The position numbers were made by a program, and so were the translations under genes. Below are positions 36,220 through 49,000 of a stretch of 64,000 bases of DNA, piece after piece. The stretch comes from Drosophila pseudoobscura (Eukaryota > Arthropoda > Insecta > Diptera > Drosophilidae): positions 20,293,501 to 20,357,500 of the forward strand of contig NC_046680.1 in NCBI RefSeq assembly GCF_009870125.1. The letters are read 5' to 3'. Below the pieces are notes generated by a model, which saw only the letters and a program-made list of their open reading frames with translations, was not told where the DNA came from and made no database searches. How positions within the stretch are numbered: the stretch's first letter is position 1; each line of letters starts with the position of its first letter.

Positions 36220-36511
36220 CTAGGCCCCACGAGAGGGAGCGAGAGAGCACAGAGTCTGGGCTGCAATCGCAATCTAAATAATAAAAAGCGAGCCATACAA
36301 ATTATTATAACTAACTCGCAAAAGCAAACAGTTAAACAGAGAGAGATACAGACAGAAAGAGAGAGAGTGGGGGAGCGAGACCGTGCCAACTGGCAGAGAG
36401 AGCAGCCGACGCCGATCAAAAGAGAGTCAGTGCCGCCGCTCGCACACACTGCTCTGCTGCACTGCGAATGTCGGCGACGCGGCCACTCCACAGTGCGAAA
36501 TCAAATGCACA
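36220..36511 (+). promoter_or_regulatory. GAGA-rich promoter and candidate noncoding first exon
   Basis: Many GAGAG blocks (36230-36375), typical of GAGA-factor-bound promoters, precede an initiator-like TCAGTGCC at 36427. A 5' splice site (GCACAGGTGAGCG) follows at about 36512. It is a plausible start of the RhoGEF gene whose coding region begins at 40057, or of an unseen transcript. Confidence 0.35.
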
Positions 36512-38347
36512 GGTGAGCGAACGTTCCCCTGTCTGTCGTTTGTCGTTTGTCTTTTTTGCGTTTACCGTTCATCGTTTATCGCTGCGTCAGAGATCGTCGC
36601 CGTCTCTGTCTCTGTCTGTCAACCGCGTCAAGAACTGTTACCAGTCGAGCGTGTCAGAGCAGCACCATTGTAAATATTGCGTATACGCCGCGTCTGCTTC
36701 GCCGAACCCGTGACCTTAAACTAACACAAAGTATCCGATAGCTCCCCATACATACACGCCATAAACCGACCATAACCGCTTGGAGCCCCTCATCATGTAA
36801 GTGTCAAAAACGATTGAATGCGAATACGAAAATGCGGATCTGAGACTCGAACAACGCTATCGAAATACGGGAGCCATACACGCGCTTACAAAAACTGTCT
36901 CATTAACACGTGCCCACAAATTATGAAATGTGCAAAATATGAAAATCAAACTGGTATACAAATTATAGTGGAAGAGCTCTCCATTTTTCGATATTACCCA
37001 TTTGTTTCGCATATTTCTACAAAACTTGTACGAGTACATACATACGAGTATATAATTTGAGATACGTTTATTTGTTTTTTTCTCTGTATGTATATTCTCC
37101 CGTGCCATTCCGTATCAGTGGCGAGTTTTTCCCACTTTTAGCTAGTACCGTGTTTGCTTTTTGTTCATTATTTGTATCATTGTTATCGGCTGACTAAACA
37201 GCAGTGATCGCACAAAAAAACACCTGGAGAACATTTGCTCTGGTCGTTTGGTTGGCAGAGAGAAATGTACGAGTAATGGTGGGCGAAAGCCCATCATTAA
37301 ATTGCAGCTCCATTCAAGGTTTCTTTACTCGTACTCTACATTTCCATATCTTTTCAATTGATAAGAATCATTTAGATATCCCACCATTTACGATTATCAA
37401 GAAGTGCACCGGATATTCCTGGAAATAGTTCTAAAACTTACGAGTATTCAGAGATTAGGCAAAACGAGATAGAGGTAGAGGTGCGCAGACGTATAGAGAA
37501 AAGGCTACTCGACCACCTTGCACTCAAAGCAATCCAATAAACCTTTGTTCAATAAATCATTATATAGTCAATTAACTGTAGAAATGTTCTTCAAATCGGG
37601 TACATTGATAAGTGCTAAGCCTCAAGCTACCTACCAGTTTATTCCAGTTGCCCAAATAATCAGCAATCCTATACACCTTTCCAATCAGTTGCGGGCGCTG
37701 GGTAGTCAGACTCAGAACACAATGGAACTTGCATGCGACGACACTAAATGCCCAATTAGGCGGCTATAACCAGTTAAGAGATCTATAAATAAGTGTTGAA
37801 AAATCCCCTCGACTGCATAAAGAAAAAAATTAACCGATTATGAATGGGAAATAACTCTTTAACCTAGTCCGACTTTGACCTAGTCCTATCAAACTACGTA
37901 TCCAGTTCTATAAAGTAGAGACCTTTAGAGTGAGTCAGTGAAGATAAGAATAGTCTCGGCCATTGGGCAACAGGTGGAAGTTGTATTACCTGAAGAGAAC
38001 ACACTCTCTGGCACCACTCTGGCACCTGGAAGCGGTTCAATTAAACGAGAGATCGCCATGGTATAACCTCTAGATAACTATTTGCCCTCCGATTAGATTG
38101 TTGGCAAGGAGCGATAGGACACTGATGGGCCGACTGTCACTATCTGTTTATCAAAATGGGTCATAAATGATATACATATATGTATGAGTGTGGGCCTCAA
38201 TCACGGCTGAATGTTATATTTAATGCTGGACACGATTACAATAAAGTGCAATAATTTTGTTTGTCCCAAAAGGGTGGAAGCCGAAAGGTCCGGCTAGTAG
38301 CGGAAGAGAACTCAAGTTCAAGAGTGTGATTGGGTGGCGTGAATACC

Positions 38348-38566
38348 TCATTTTAATTTATCATCATCAGAGCAGGATCTTTTAGGCAGTTCGGTGACGA
38401 ACTGGGTCAAGCCAGGGCGAAGGTCGATGAGGCTACGCACTTGGGGTAATTGGTTGATTGTCAGGTTCTCGTTATTGGCGAAGGTGAGGGTAATTTTGTT
38501 ACAGGAGCCAGGCCTGCCTAGAGCTTTGAGCAAGGCGAAAATGTTTTCTATCTTTTTGTCCTCCAT
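38348..38566 (-). CDS. Small ORF, 72 residues, unrecognised
   Basis: MEDKKIENIFALLKALGRPG starts the frame, and it ends LPKRSCSDDDKLK. The frame is open for a further 61 codons upstream. The composition is protein-like, with a mixed charged/hydrophobic pattern and no low complexity. No family is recognised and no promoter is clear. It could be a young gene or a chance ORF. Confidence 0.3.
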   Translation of the reverse strand: MEDKKIENIFALLKALGRPGSCNKITLTFANNENLTINQLPQVRSLIDLRPGLTQFVTELPKRSCSDDDKLK

Positions 38567-40056
38567 TATGACATACAGAAAATTATTTACTCGATACAAA
38601 AATTTTTGTTCAAAAATATCGAGAAAAACTACTGTACAACTAGTCTGTCTATTCACTGCGAGTTGTACGAATGGAATGGGAATAGGTGGGTAGAACTGAC
38701 AATTCCCAGGCAACATTGATGGGGAGAAAAGGGCCAATGTGGAGCCCATTCAAATCCGAGTCGATTCCGGAATTGAAAGATGGCATTTTAGTGACTTTCT
38801 TTTGTGGAAGGGAAGGGAACGCCGTACTTCCTCCTATACGCTCGTATCAGCCCGTTCGCTCTTCATTTGCTTTTTGTCGTGCCTCAATTGCGGTTTCAGT
38901 CGCTTTGTACTTGTTTTTGCCATTCCATGGCAATAAAGCAACAAAGTCAGCGTCACACATAATTAACTACCAGCCAACAGAATGTGTGACTACGAGACTA
39001 CGAGTATGCATATAGCGGTCTACCTGTCTTTCTCTTTCCCACTGTCGCTCTGCCGATCTGTCTGTCCGTCTCTGCCACGAACCTCCGACAACTTGACGTC
39101 ATTTGTCATATAAATATAGATATAAGTAAATCGCTTGTATCTTATAGTTAAACTTTTAGCAAATCTATACATATGCACATGCTTAAAGGCGATTATCGTT
39201 TGGATTCAGCGGGACAGCTCTTTTTTGTACAGTTTTTTGTATAATCATACGGTGTATACGCTTCCTGAATGCCTTGTGGGAAAGAAATGATAGTCATAGG
39301 TCTGAAATGATTTGCTTTGAGACTGGTACCAGAAGTTCCCCTTCCTTCAGAATGACGAATGATATTTTTTACGTTTGAATGCACAGGATAATTTACACGT
39401 TGTGCAACACTAATCGATAAGTCAGCGAAGTGTCGATCGTCTGCTTAACGCCTCGTTAATCCCTTCCCTTCTCATTCTTGATGCGCTCACGTACAGCCCT
39501 CGAGTGACTGTTCAGTTTCCCCCCAAGTACATGTACATGTCTAATTGCGAGTTCTTCTCTAGACTCAAATTTGTTATTTATTTAAAATAATTGAGCGATA
39601 AATGGCTTTAATTACGAATTTCATTTCCCTTTTGCAGCGCAATAAAGCAACGAAATAAGAATCAAAAGCAAAGGCAAAGGCAAAATCGCGAAACAGACAC
39701 ACAGGAGAGATACGAATACGTATTTCAGCTCGAAAAAAAAACAAGAAAAAAGCCAAAATAAGATAAAAAAAATATATACACTGTCGTTGCGGTGGAAACG
39801 ATGACAAAAAACAAAAGTAAATAGCCCGTAATAAATGCTGAATTCCGCTGGAGAGTAGCGGGCGAATTCAAATTCACTCACCAAAAAAAAACCCCCCAAG
39901 GCTATTAAATTGTGATAATTCCAGCTAAGAGAGTAACAAGTTAAGAGAGTACGTACGGACATAAAGAAATAAAGCAATTACGATAAGTCTTATCAGAGAC
40001 CCACTGCCGCGCCCGCGCCCTCTCCCGCACCAACCAGGCACCGAAAGAAACCAAAA

Positions 40057-43000
40057 ATGGCCGACCCCGATCTCAGTCCGCTGCCGTTCCGTCGCGAGCG
40101 CAATCTCAGCAACCGAAACTTCAACAAGCGCAACTCTCGTCGCCGCATCAGCCAGCAGGCGGCGGAGCAGGAGCGCCACCCCAGTACCAACATGGACGCC
40201 GACGGTGCCAGACAACGCGACAGTGCCGTGAGCAGCAGCTCCAGCTCATTCCAGCTCTCCTACTCGGTCAACTCCGATACGGAGAGTGCGTTCCAGCGTC
40301 GCTCTCTGCTCAAATTGCGCGAGCCCGAGGTAGAGGTGGAGGGCGAGAGCGCGCCCCAGACACCCATGACACCCACAACGCCAGATCCCGCGTGGCTCGA
40401 TGTCCGGCAAAAGGTGCAGCGCTTCGAGACGCTGAAGACGACCATTGGATACCTGCGCCAGGAGAGACATAGCCTGAAGTTGCTCGAGAATCGCCGCCGT
40501 CCGTCATTCGAGGACCATGCGGGGGAGCATAGGACGCCCCCGGCCACACCACCGCGACGCATCCGCCTTCCTGGTCTGGCCGGCAGTCGGAGCAGCTCCA
40601 TACCCAGCACTCCCGGCACCACGAATAGCAGCATTAGCGAGGTGCGCTCCGAGGACGAAGTGGACCAGATATCGGACTTTGAAACGGATCCACATGCAAC
40701 CAGGGAGTACGTACTCGCCGAGAGCGCCTCCGAGGTCTTGCCCAGCCATGCCGTAGATCCCGAAGATGAGTCGAGCAGCCAGCAGGTGCAGCGATCGATC
40801 AGCGTCGATCAACCAGCGGCGAGCCACACATTGCCGCTGCAAATGCGCAATGATCAGGACTTTCCAAGGTGAGTGATAAACAGAACTGCGGGGGGCAGAG
40901 ATGGTTGCACCAGAGAGAGTTTTCTATGTTTCCTTGGCCCTGCCAGACACTGAGGGCCATCTGGGCAGGGCAGCCTTCCACAGTGTTGATTAAGTAGATT
41001 TCGCGGTCGTTGAGCTTCCTTTTTGGTGTCAGAATCCAATTATGCGAGTTTAGCCATATAACCGCAGGCATTCAATGCATTCGTGCATCGCCGACGAGGC
41101 TTAATTGGCAAAGTGTTAATTAAGTTTTGGAGCACTTTTCGCTAACCGGTTTGCCGCTAGCTGGAAATGCCCGCAAAAGGGGTGCTGCCAACTGGCCTAG
41201 CAGCTTGCTGTGGCCGAGAAGTCATTCCAGAGGGTATTTACTTTTGGGAAATGTGTCAAAATTTGTAAAATGTATCTTTGGGAATCGGTTGGCCCAAAGC
41301 AGCTGCACCTAGAACATGAATGGTCCAAAGAAGGAGGAGGCGCCACAGGAGCCGGCACGAAGCGAACCCGACCCCACCGAGGGGCAGCATGTGACGGAGG
41401 ATGGAAAAGAGACTTCGATAACGGTAGAGGAGGTGCAGAAAGTAGACCAGGATCAACAGACGTTGAGGAGGAACGTGTCCATGGCAACGGGGACCAGGGA
41501 CGATCCATTCCCATCGAGAAGAAAGCACAAAAAGCAAGAAGAGGAGCTGAAGGGGAAGGCGGATGAGTCAGTACCCTTGGCGAAAACCACCTATCCCAAC
41601 GCCGACGAGGACGCGGACGTGGACGCGGACGAGGACGCGGACGAGGACGCGGACGAGGACGCGGACGACGAGGACGAGAACGCGAATGAGGTGCTTTTAA
41701 AGAAAGATGTGTACGAGCGGAGAAGGAGCGAGAAGGAGCTGCCAAACAGTCAGAGAAATTCGCTTGTGAGAACTTCTCAGAAGAGCAATGTGACTATGGC
41801 CGATTCTACGTCCACAGAGGATATGGAACCCACACCGAAGAGATTGACAAGTGATTCGTTTTATCAATGGCAAAGGGGGTCCTCAATCTCGATGCCGGTG
41901 ATGGAGAGCTGTGCGGAGGGGGTCAGTACTTACCATCGAAACAGTCGCCTTGAGACTATTTGCCAGCTTTCGAAAGTTTTTCATGTGTTCTAGCTGACGG
42001 GCTTCATAGTGACTGCCCTGGCCATGTTCATGCTCATCATGCTCTCCTGGTTCCTCATCATGCAGCTGGACTTCATGCTGTACTGCGTTACGGCCATTTG
42101 GCAGGCATTCGAAAGCGCTCTGGAAATCTTTGACTCTAAAAAGACGATCCTGCGGCATATTTATAAGTCCGACTAGATCCCAGTCTGAGTCATGCCTCAT
42201 GTAAATATGTTCGCGTACTATCATTCGCTTCTTCAGTTGCATAAGGGTGGGTGGCCACGGGGCGCTTATCAGTAGTCCCTCTGCCGGTGACTCACATAGA
42301 AGCTTTGGGGGGTTTATCTGCGTAGCTACCACACTCTGCCGTTGTTGTTTTTGGCTGATAAACATATGTACATGGTAGATAACGAGCACTCAAGACACAC
42401 AATTCTCCACAGAAACTATCGCTCCACGCCGAGACGAAAGACTGAAATCATTGGGACAACAAATCAGCATCTCGTTGGCAAATTTCACTCGCTCTATCAG
42501 CCCAAGGACGAGTGAGTATTGATCGCGAGCCTCTCCCGCGATCTGTTCTTTATATAGCTTTCATTCATGTCTTTCAGGGAGGAGGAAGTGGAAATCGAGC
42601 TGCGGGATAAGAGCGACAAGTGCGTGCATCCCATTCTGGAGGAGCTGGTCAAGACGGAGGAGGCTTATGTGAACAATCTGTACACGGGCATCGAGAACTA
42701 TGGCAACATCTTTCAGCGCAAAGATCTGCCGCAGGGTCTCCGTGGCAAGAAGTACGATCTGTTCGGCAATATCGAACAGATTGCGGAGTTCCATCGCGAT
42801 GAGTTCTTACCGATGCTGCAGCGCAACAAACGTGATCTGAAGCGGTTGTTCGACGAATTCCTGCAGCTACTGGATGTAGGTTTTGGCCACAGATCTCTCA
42901 ATCACCGAACTCTCTAACGTATTCCTGTATTTTGTTTAGCAAAACTGCTTCTATGGGTACGTCATCTTCACCATGAACAAGCAGAATTCATTGAAACTCT

Positions 43001-43973
43001 GTGATCTCTACAAAAACTATTTCACCGTAAGTTGACCATTACTTTCGGAGTGAGTTCGTCTTACCCAATTATCGGATCCCCCCGTTCTTTGCTTCTGCAG
43101 AACATACGCCTGGAACGCGACGATAAGCTGGGCATCAATAGCTTCCTGGTGCAGCCCATCCAGCGTATGGCCCGCTATCCCCTCCTCTTGACGCAGTTCA
43201 TCAATGTGAGTGGAATTCGTCGCGTCACTCCGTGAACTAGATATATCGTTGAATCCCTCTTTTAGACCTTCTTCAAGAACCGCGACATTGTGATGAAGCC
43301 GCTCATTGAGTCCTGCTGTCGCCTGGAGAAGCGACTGCGCACCCTGCTGACCACCACAAACGAGTCGGAGATCATTAACGATATTGTGGGCTGCCACGAG
43401 GTGAGGATCGTGCTCTCCCGTTCCGCTGGCCCCATCCAATCATATCTAATTGCCGCTCTTTGATTGCAGTTCAATGTCTTCTACCAGGGCAAGTTTCGCA
43501 AGGTGAACGAGTTCCAGATCTTCGATTGCAAACAGAAGCGCAGCTACCGGGCCAAGGTCTTCATATTCGACAAGTGCATCATCTACACGGAGATCAAGGG
43601 CAAGCAGCTGCTCTTCCACGGTCGCTATCCCTGCGAGCACATTGGCATCTCGGCCAAGACCAAGTCGTTCACGCTCTATTACGAGCGCCGCAAGCAGCAG
43701 GAGTGCGAATTCACCGCGGATCCGGCCCAGATCTCGCACTGGCTGGACCTCATACGGGACATGATCAACAACTACGCCAACGAGGAGCGCCAGAAGCTGC
43801 ATGAGCTATACGGCCGCGAGAACGATCACCTGCATCGGAAGCCGCCCAGCTTCTCGCTCTACCGCGACTCCAACCGCTTCAGCACCGACAGCGGCATCGG
43901 CAACATATGGATAATGCCCAAGCCGGACGAGGAGACGGCCAGCAATCGCAGCACTTGGTATGCCAACTCGTAG
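40057..43973 (+). CDS. RhoGEF A (DH-PH domain protein)
   Basis: Seven exons, 40057-40868, 42413-42511, 42578-42875, 42940-43026, 43101-43205, 43266-43400 and 43470-43973, join with matching phases into 679 residues. Residues 1-315 are mostly Ser/Arg-rich and disordered. The DH domain (about 320-505) shows CR1 VHPILEELVKTEEAYVNNLY and CR3 GINSFLVQPIQRMARYPLLL. The PH domain (about 512-640) ends in a helix WLDLIRDMINNYANEERQKL. DH-PH proteins catalyse GDP release from Rho-family GTPases; the class resembles the MCF2/PLEKHG4 group. No membrane segment is present. The first intron holds a separate small gene. RhoGEF B downstream is its tandem paralogue. From memory the fly orthologues are probably CG15611 and CG30456, but I cannot tell which is which. 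An AATAAA is near 44423. Confidence 0.88.
41316..42176 (+). CDS. Acidic membrane protein nested in RhoGEF A intron 1
   Basis: Two exons, 41316-41921 and 41994-42176, joined in phase 0 across a 72-bp intron, give 262 residues. The first ATG follows an in-frame TAG at 41310. Residues 1-200 are hydrophilic, Glu/Lys-rich, with a DEDAD-type run from a GAC-GAG-GAC-GCG minisatellite at about 41600-41680. Exon 2 encodes one or two hydrophobic spans (GFIVTALAMFMLIMLSWFLI, then DFMLYCVTAIW) and ends LRHIYKSD. The exon phases do not permit splicing into RhoGEF A exon 2, so it is treated as an independent gene. The product resembles a tail-anchored protein with a long cytosolic part. Function unknown. 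Confidence 0.6.
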
Positions 43974-46045
43974 ACAACGCCCCAAAGCCACTGCGGGATA
44001 TGGCACTTAGCAAACCGATCGGAGCAATATCGGGTTATGGGAGACCGGCAGTTATAGATCGGTGCTCGGTAGAGAGCACCTTCCAGTCCGGACCTGCCGC
44101 GGGCAGGGGCAAACTGGGCAATCAGCCAAGCCAAGTTATCATTGAATGTTCTTTCAAATTCGTGTTCGTTTTTGTTGCAAGCCAAATGGAAAACACAAAT
44201 GGAAAACCGAAACAAAAAACATTTCAAGTTGAAAGCTAAATCACCAAATATTTTGTTCTAAGTTTAGTAGTTTAATTAAATTCGTAATACTATTGATGTC
44301 GCAAGGCGACTGTCAGTTTGTTGTCGTTGTTCTCTGGTGCCTAAATAATTAAGATTTGATTATTTTATGTGAATATCGACTATGAATTATGTTTTAGTCA
44401 AGCTATAGTGGAAAATTGTATAAATAAAGTGGAACTGAAAGAACAAAATTGTGATATTGTAGATGTCGCTAATCGCTAACTAGAAACAACTTCAAAGACA
44501 CTCTTCCGACTGATAATCTGCCTATCTCTTGATCAGGTACATTGCTCTTAATTGGGGGAAAATAATTTACACAATATTTTACAAAAATATCAGCAGCTTC
44601 CTTCCACTTTCGCAGAGCAGAATCACACGCCTCAGAGTCGTCAAAAAAAAAAACGAATCCATCATGGAAGGTCGGTTGGTCGCACGCCATTGGCTTTGTC
44701 ATGAGAGTCAGACGTGGGACAGCTGTTGGCCCTACCCCTCCACCCCTCCACCCCGCCATCCCTCCACCATCCAGCTGGCACATCGCTCTTAACAAGATTG
44801 TGAATGATACGCCACGCCACACGGCCAACAACTTGTTTCTGGCTGGCACTTGCACCGCCTTGTGACATCACTACGAAAATGTATATAAATAAACAAATGG
44901 CGTATATAAATAAAATAAGAATTATAAACAATTATTAGTATTGTTTGCCCCGGGGCGATCTTCATCATTGGGCATGGGGATTGCATGGGCTGCTCATCAA
45001 AATCTCCCTGAAATGTTCGCCGTTTATTATATATAAAATTCCTCGCTTTTTTTTGCTGTTGCCTCATCACGGAATTCTTTTGATTTTAATTGGATGGGTA
45101 GAGTAGGGGAGTGTGTCTGTCTCGCGTATTGTCTAAAAAATCAATTGTGGCTAATAAACAATAAAAACAATATAACGTGAACAAGTTGATTTGTGAAATT
45201 CGCAAATGCAAAACGACATCAGTGACGGCAATATAATAGTCGTTTCCGAATGATCTTTGTGAGATCATCGCCACAAAACTCTCACGGGATCACGATGATG
45301 ATGATATGATGGGAAACGGTCAGTGCCAGAGAGGAATGCGAAGTATAGAAGGGAAAAGCTGCTAAACCTTTGAGATAGGTCCGAAAACTATTCGAGCTTT
45401 GATTTATGGACCCACTTGGAATGTCACCAAAACCCAACCAGTTCGCTCTCTCACTCTCTGCATATCACATCGCAGACCAGCCAACAAAGTTCAAGGGGGA
45501 ATCAAACTTTATGATTATATGGTATGACATGGTACGGTATGGCTGGTGGCAGTAATTACAGTTATTACGGGGCCATTAACCAAAGCTCCCTAATTGGTAT
45601 GCAAATATCGAATCGCAGTGGATCAAATCGCATTATTGGGCCGGTCATAAATCCATGATGAAAGCAAAAGTGTTGCAGACCCTGATTTATTTCCATCCAT
45701 TGTTGGCCGCCGAAGCACTTTTCACAGTTTCGAATGGCTTTCGATGTTTACAAACAAATTCGCGTGCAAAAGAGAACCACAAAGAAAGAGAACGATCAGT
45801 CGATGGAGAGTGAGCTTTCGGCCGAAGCTTTTGCCAGCCAGCTTGACGAGCGCTTAGCTCGCCACATTTGATTTTCTCGTGCGATTCGGAACGGACTGGA
45901 CACGGCGACTACAGAATCGGAATCGGAATCGGACTACGGTGTCGGTGAATCGGACTAGTGTTTTTCGCGTTTTCTTATCGAAATGCATCGAACTCGATTC
46001 CTTCGAAGCGAAAGCCCATAAAGAACAGTGCCTAAAATCCTCAGT
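43974..46045. other. Intergenic gap between the two RhoGEF genes
   Basis: The left 450 bp is the 3' UTR of RhoGEF A. The rest contains AT-rich sequence without a supported gene. The 5' UTR of RhoGEF B probably lies in the last 200 bp, after the GAATCGGAATCGGAATCGG run at about 45915. Confidence 0.5.
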
Positions 46046-49000
46046 ATGGAGTTGTTCAACTGGTTCGATGTGATATCCGTTGCCCTGACATTCCTCGCGA
46101 TTGTGATAGTGCAAGTGTTGAATGTCTATTTGCACATACTGGACGATAATACGAGTGGCAAGACAATCGATGTGGTTGACACAGCCCTGGCGAAGGAATG
46201 TCGGAGTGAAGAGGCGCCCAGTTCACCCGTTAGTTCGATATTGACGACTCCACCCAAACCCAACAAAAATGGCAAGCTGGAGAAGCAAACAAGTTTGCTG
46301 GATAGTGATAGGTAGGTCAAAGCTTATGGTCTCTTTCGGTACCACACCTCTTCATCAGACAGTTGTTCGTTATTTTCGACTGTCCCTACATCTGATTGTA
46401 TATGTTTGACCTTTGGCATGTGTCCCACTACGACTCTGTGCTTACGTGATAAGATAACGTATGCGTTATTGGGATTTATGACTTTCGGGTTTTGTTTTAA
46501 AGCATTTCATGGTAATCATTGTTCGTTGTTGATCCAGACATGACTTGCATGATAAACGTTCATTTGAATCGGATACTCCACATAGCAATCAATAAAGAAT
46601 TCTATAATTAACGAGGGATGTTGTTTTAAGATTGAACCTTATATCTTTATGGAGGATATGGGTGTGTGGAAGAAGGTTCCCCTAGCTTATCTACGATTCA
46701 TTATCAGTCCCCATTTGAGTGTTCCCCCATTCACGGCTTCCTGTTCTTGTGCTTCCATTTCTGTTGCAGTGGCATCTCATTGAGCTCCATCTACACCTCA
46801 GCAACGACAGCGACCACGGCAGCCGCCAACTCATCTCCAACATACCGAACACACAATGGTTTCCTCTCACACACGCTCAGTTTCGAGACTCTGGGCGATG
46901 AGTAGTAAGTACAACCATAACCCCCACACCGGATCCAACCCACTCCCGCTCACAGTCGCCTATAAATAATTCGACCATCCACTTCGAGCAGCCACGAGGA
47001 CGAGGACACACTGTCGCTGGAGAATCTGTTTCCCTGCGATCAAACCGAAATCTACGCCTCGCGGAAGATCAGCTTCATCATCGACGAGCTCATCCAGACG
47101 GAGGTCAACTATGTGAACAATCTGAAGAAGGGTCTGGCCAACTATGGAAACCTGGCGACCGTCGAGGACCTGCCCGAAGGCCTCCGCGGCGAGCAGCGCC
47201 AGCAGCTACTCCTGGGCAACGTCTCCGAGATCTTGGAGCTACACGAGAGGGAGATTCTACCGCTGATGTTGCGCAATCAGCGCGATCTGAAGGGTCTCTT
47301 TGATGAGTTTGCCGGGCACTTTGAGGTGAGTAGCAACTAAGAAGAGGCACGGCCACGGGCACGGCACTCCCCTGCGTGGGTTGGGCTGGGTCCATTAACC
47401 ATTAGACTCGTGTCGCTTGCCAAGTAGCCGTTGGACAGGTTCCGACACCCCGATTCGGGCAATCGATCAAAAATTCTTTTGTTTTCCGTAGGCCCTCGAA
47501 AGCTAAAAACTCAATTTCAAATATTTATTCAAGACAAAATGTATTAATGTTTATTTTGTTCGTGCTCTTTGGTGGCGACACCTGCGATTGCCATGCCGCT
47601 GAGTGACGGTTTCTCGGTTCTACATATGAGTGCCATATACCAAGTTATTTTTTGCACATTGTATTTTTAGAGAGAAACTCGTGAATTAATGCATATTAAG
47701 CAGCGTTCAGCGGCCGTTTAGTTGTGGGTTATGCAAATTGCGGTTGCATAAACTCTCTGACAATTTCAATTAACGAAATATTTGAGTTATTTTATTCGTT
47801 AATAGGGCTTTTGATTGACACCTCCGGCGTCAAGAATAGATTGTCACGAAGTTGTTGGAGGGCCCAGCTCATTCGTATGCCGTGGTCGTGGTAAAAAGTG
47901 AATTAATGAAAAAAACACAAAAGAAACACTTAAGTATAATTATTTACTGAATGACGAATGGGTGGGCTTAGTGAAGTCCCCTGATAAGATTGAAGTAATC
48001 GCAGGCACATGGTAATGATAAAGCCAAATAGTACCCAAGAACATTGTCGTTAACGAAAATCAGTTGGAAATTGTTTAAAAACACAAAACTTTTTTCCCGT
48101 CGCTCGGTTCGCCGGCAGCTGACGTCATCGGTTCGCAGTCAAAGTGATCGAAAGAGAGGCAACTACACAGCTTTTTAGCGTCTGTCTGGGGCTTGGGCGG
48201 AACACATACATACATACATATGCACGTGGCGAAGCTTTAGATACTCTTGCAGAATCGTTGTCCCTTCTATAAGTTATATAGCTCAGTTATCTATAGCTTG
48301 TTGACACTGATAGAGAATATATATAGTATATATATCGTTATTTATGGGGCTTTATGCGAGAGTATGAAAATGTCGAGATATAGCTCAAGAAATCGCAATT
48401 GAACCTGAGCTACACTTCTGTAGATCTCGTTAGGCGTATTTCTCTGGTTTTTTTTTTAAAGATTTCTACATGTTCTATGGCCTGGCGGCCATGTGGCGGC
48501 GAGGCCGAGTTAAGTGTTGACAACTCAAGCGATCAATTTAAATTGAAATTGTCTGCTGGAATACATGGCAATTCGGACGCAATTCTCTTATGTCATCTGC
48601 AAGTTCCGAGAAGCCCCCCCCCCCAAAAAAAAGAGCTGAAAAAAAGCAACTGAAAATCTGCTCCCAAAGCAGGTAACATTCTTTGAGCCACGACAAGCTC
48701 CCCGAGGATTTGGCTTAATGCCGAACAGACATGCTAAGCCCCTGGGAGCTGATTTATGCTAAAGAAGAGCCCCCTTTGCACTCCACTCTGTGTTCTTCGT
48801 GCCTCTCTTGCCAAACGTTTCTGAGTCACAGGACAAGAGGCAACGAAATCGTTGCTAAATATATAATAAAAATGTACCAAAATTTTGTTTATACTCGGTA
48901 TAATATTGTGCATACATATTTTCTAAATGTTGCCCCTTCCTCCCGCTCTCCGCTTCCCGCTTCCCGCTTCCTGCTTGTCTTGGCAGCATATTGGATAAAC

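Larger units (their letters stand above)
30335..40056. other. 9.7-kb mainly noncoding interval
   Basis: This stretch separates GstS1 from the first RhoGEF gene. It contains GstS1 upstream sequence, a CT-rich run at about 32720-32775, a GA microsatellite at about 33094-33117, a promoter-like region near 36.4 kb, a small minus-strand ORF at 38348-38566, and remnants near 34.4-35.0 kb. No tRNA or other RNA gene was recognised. Confidence 0.5.
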
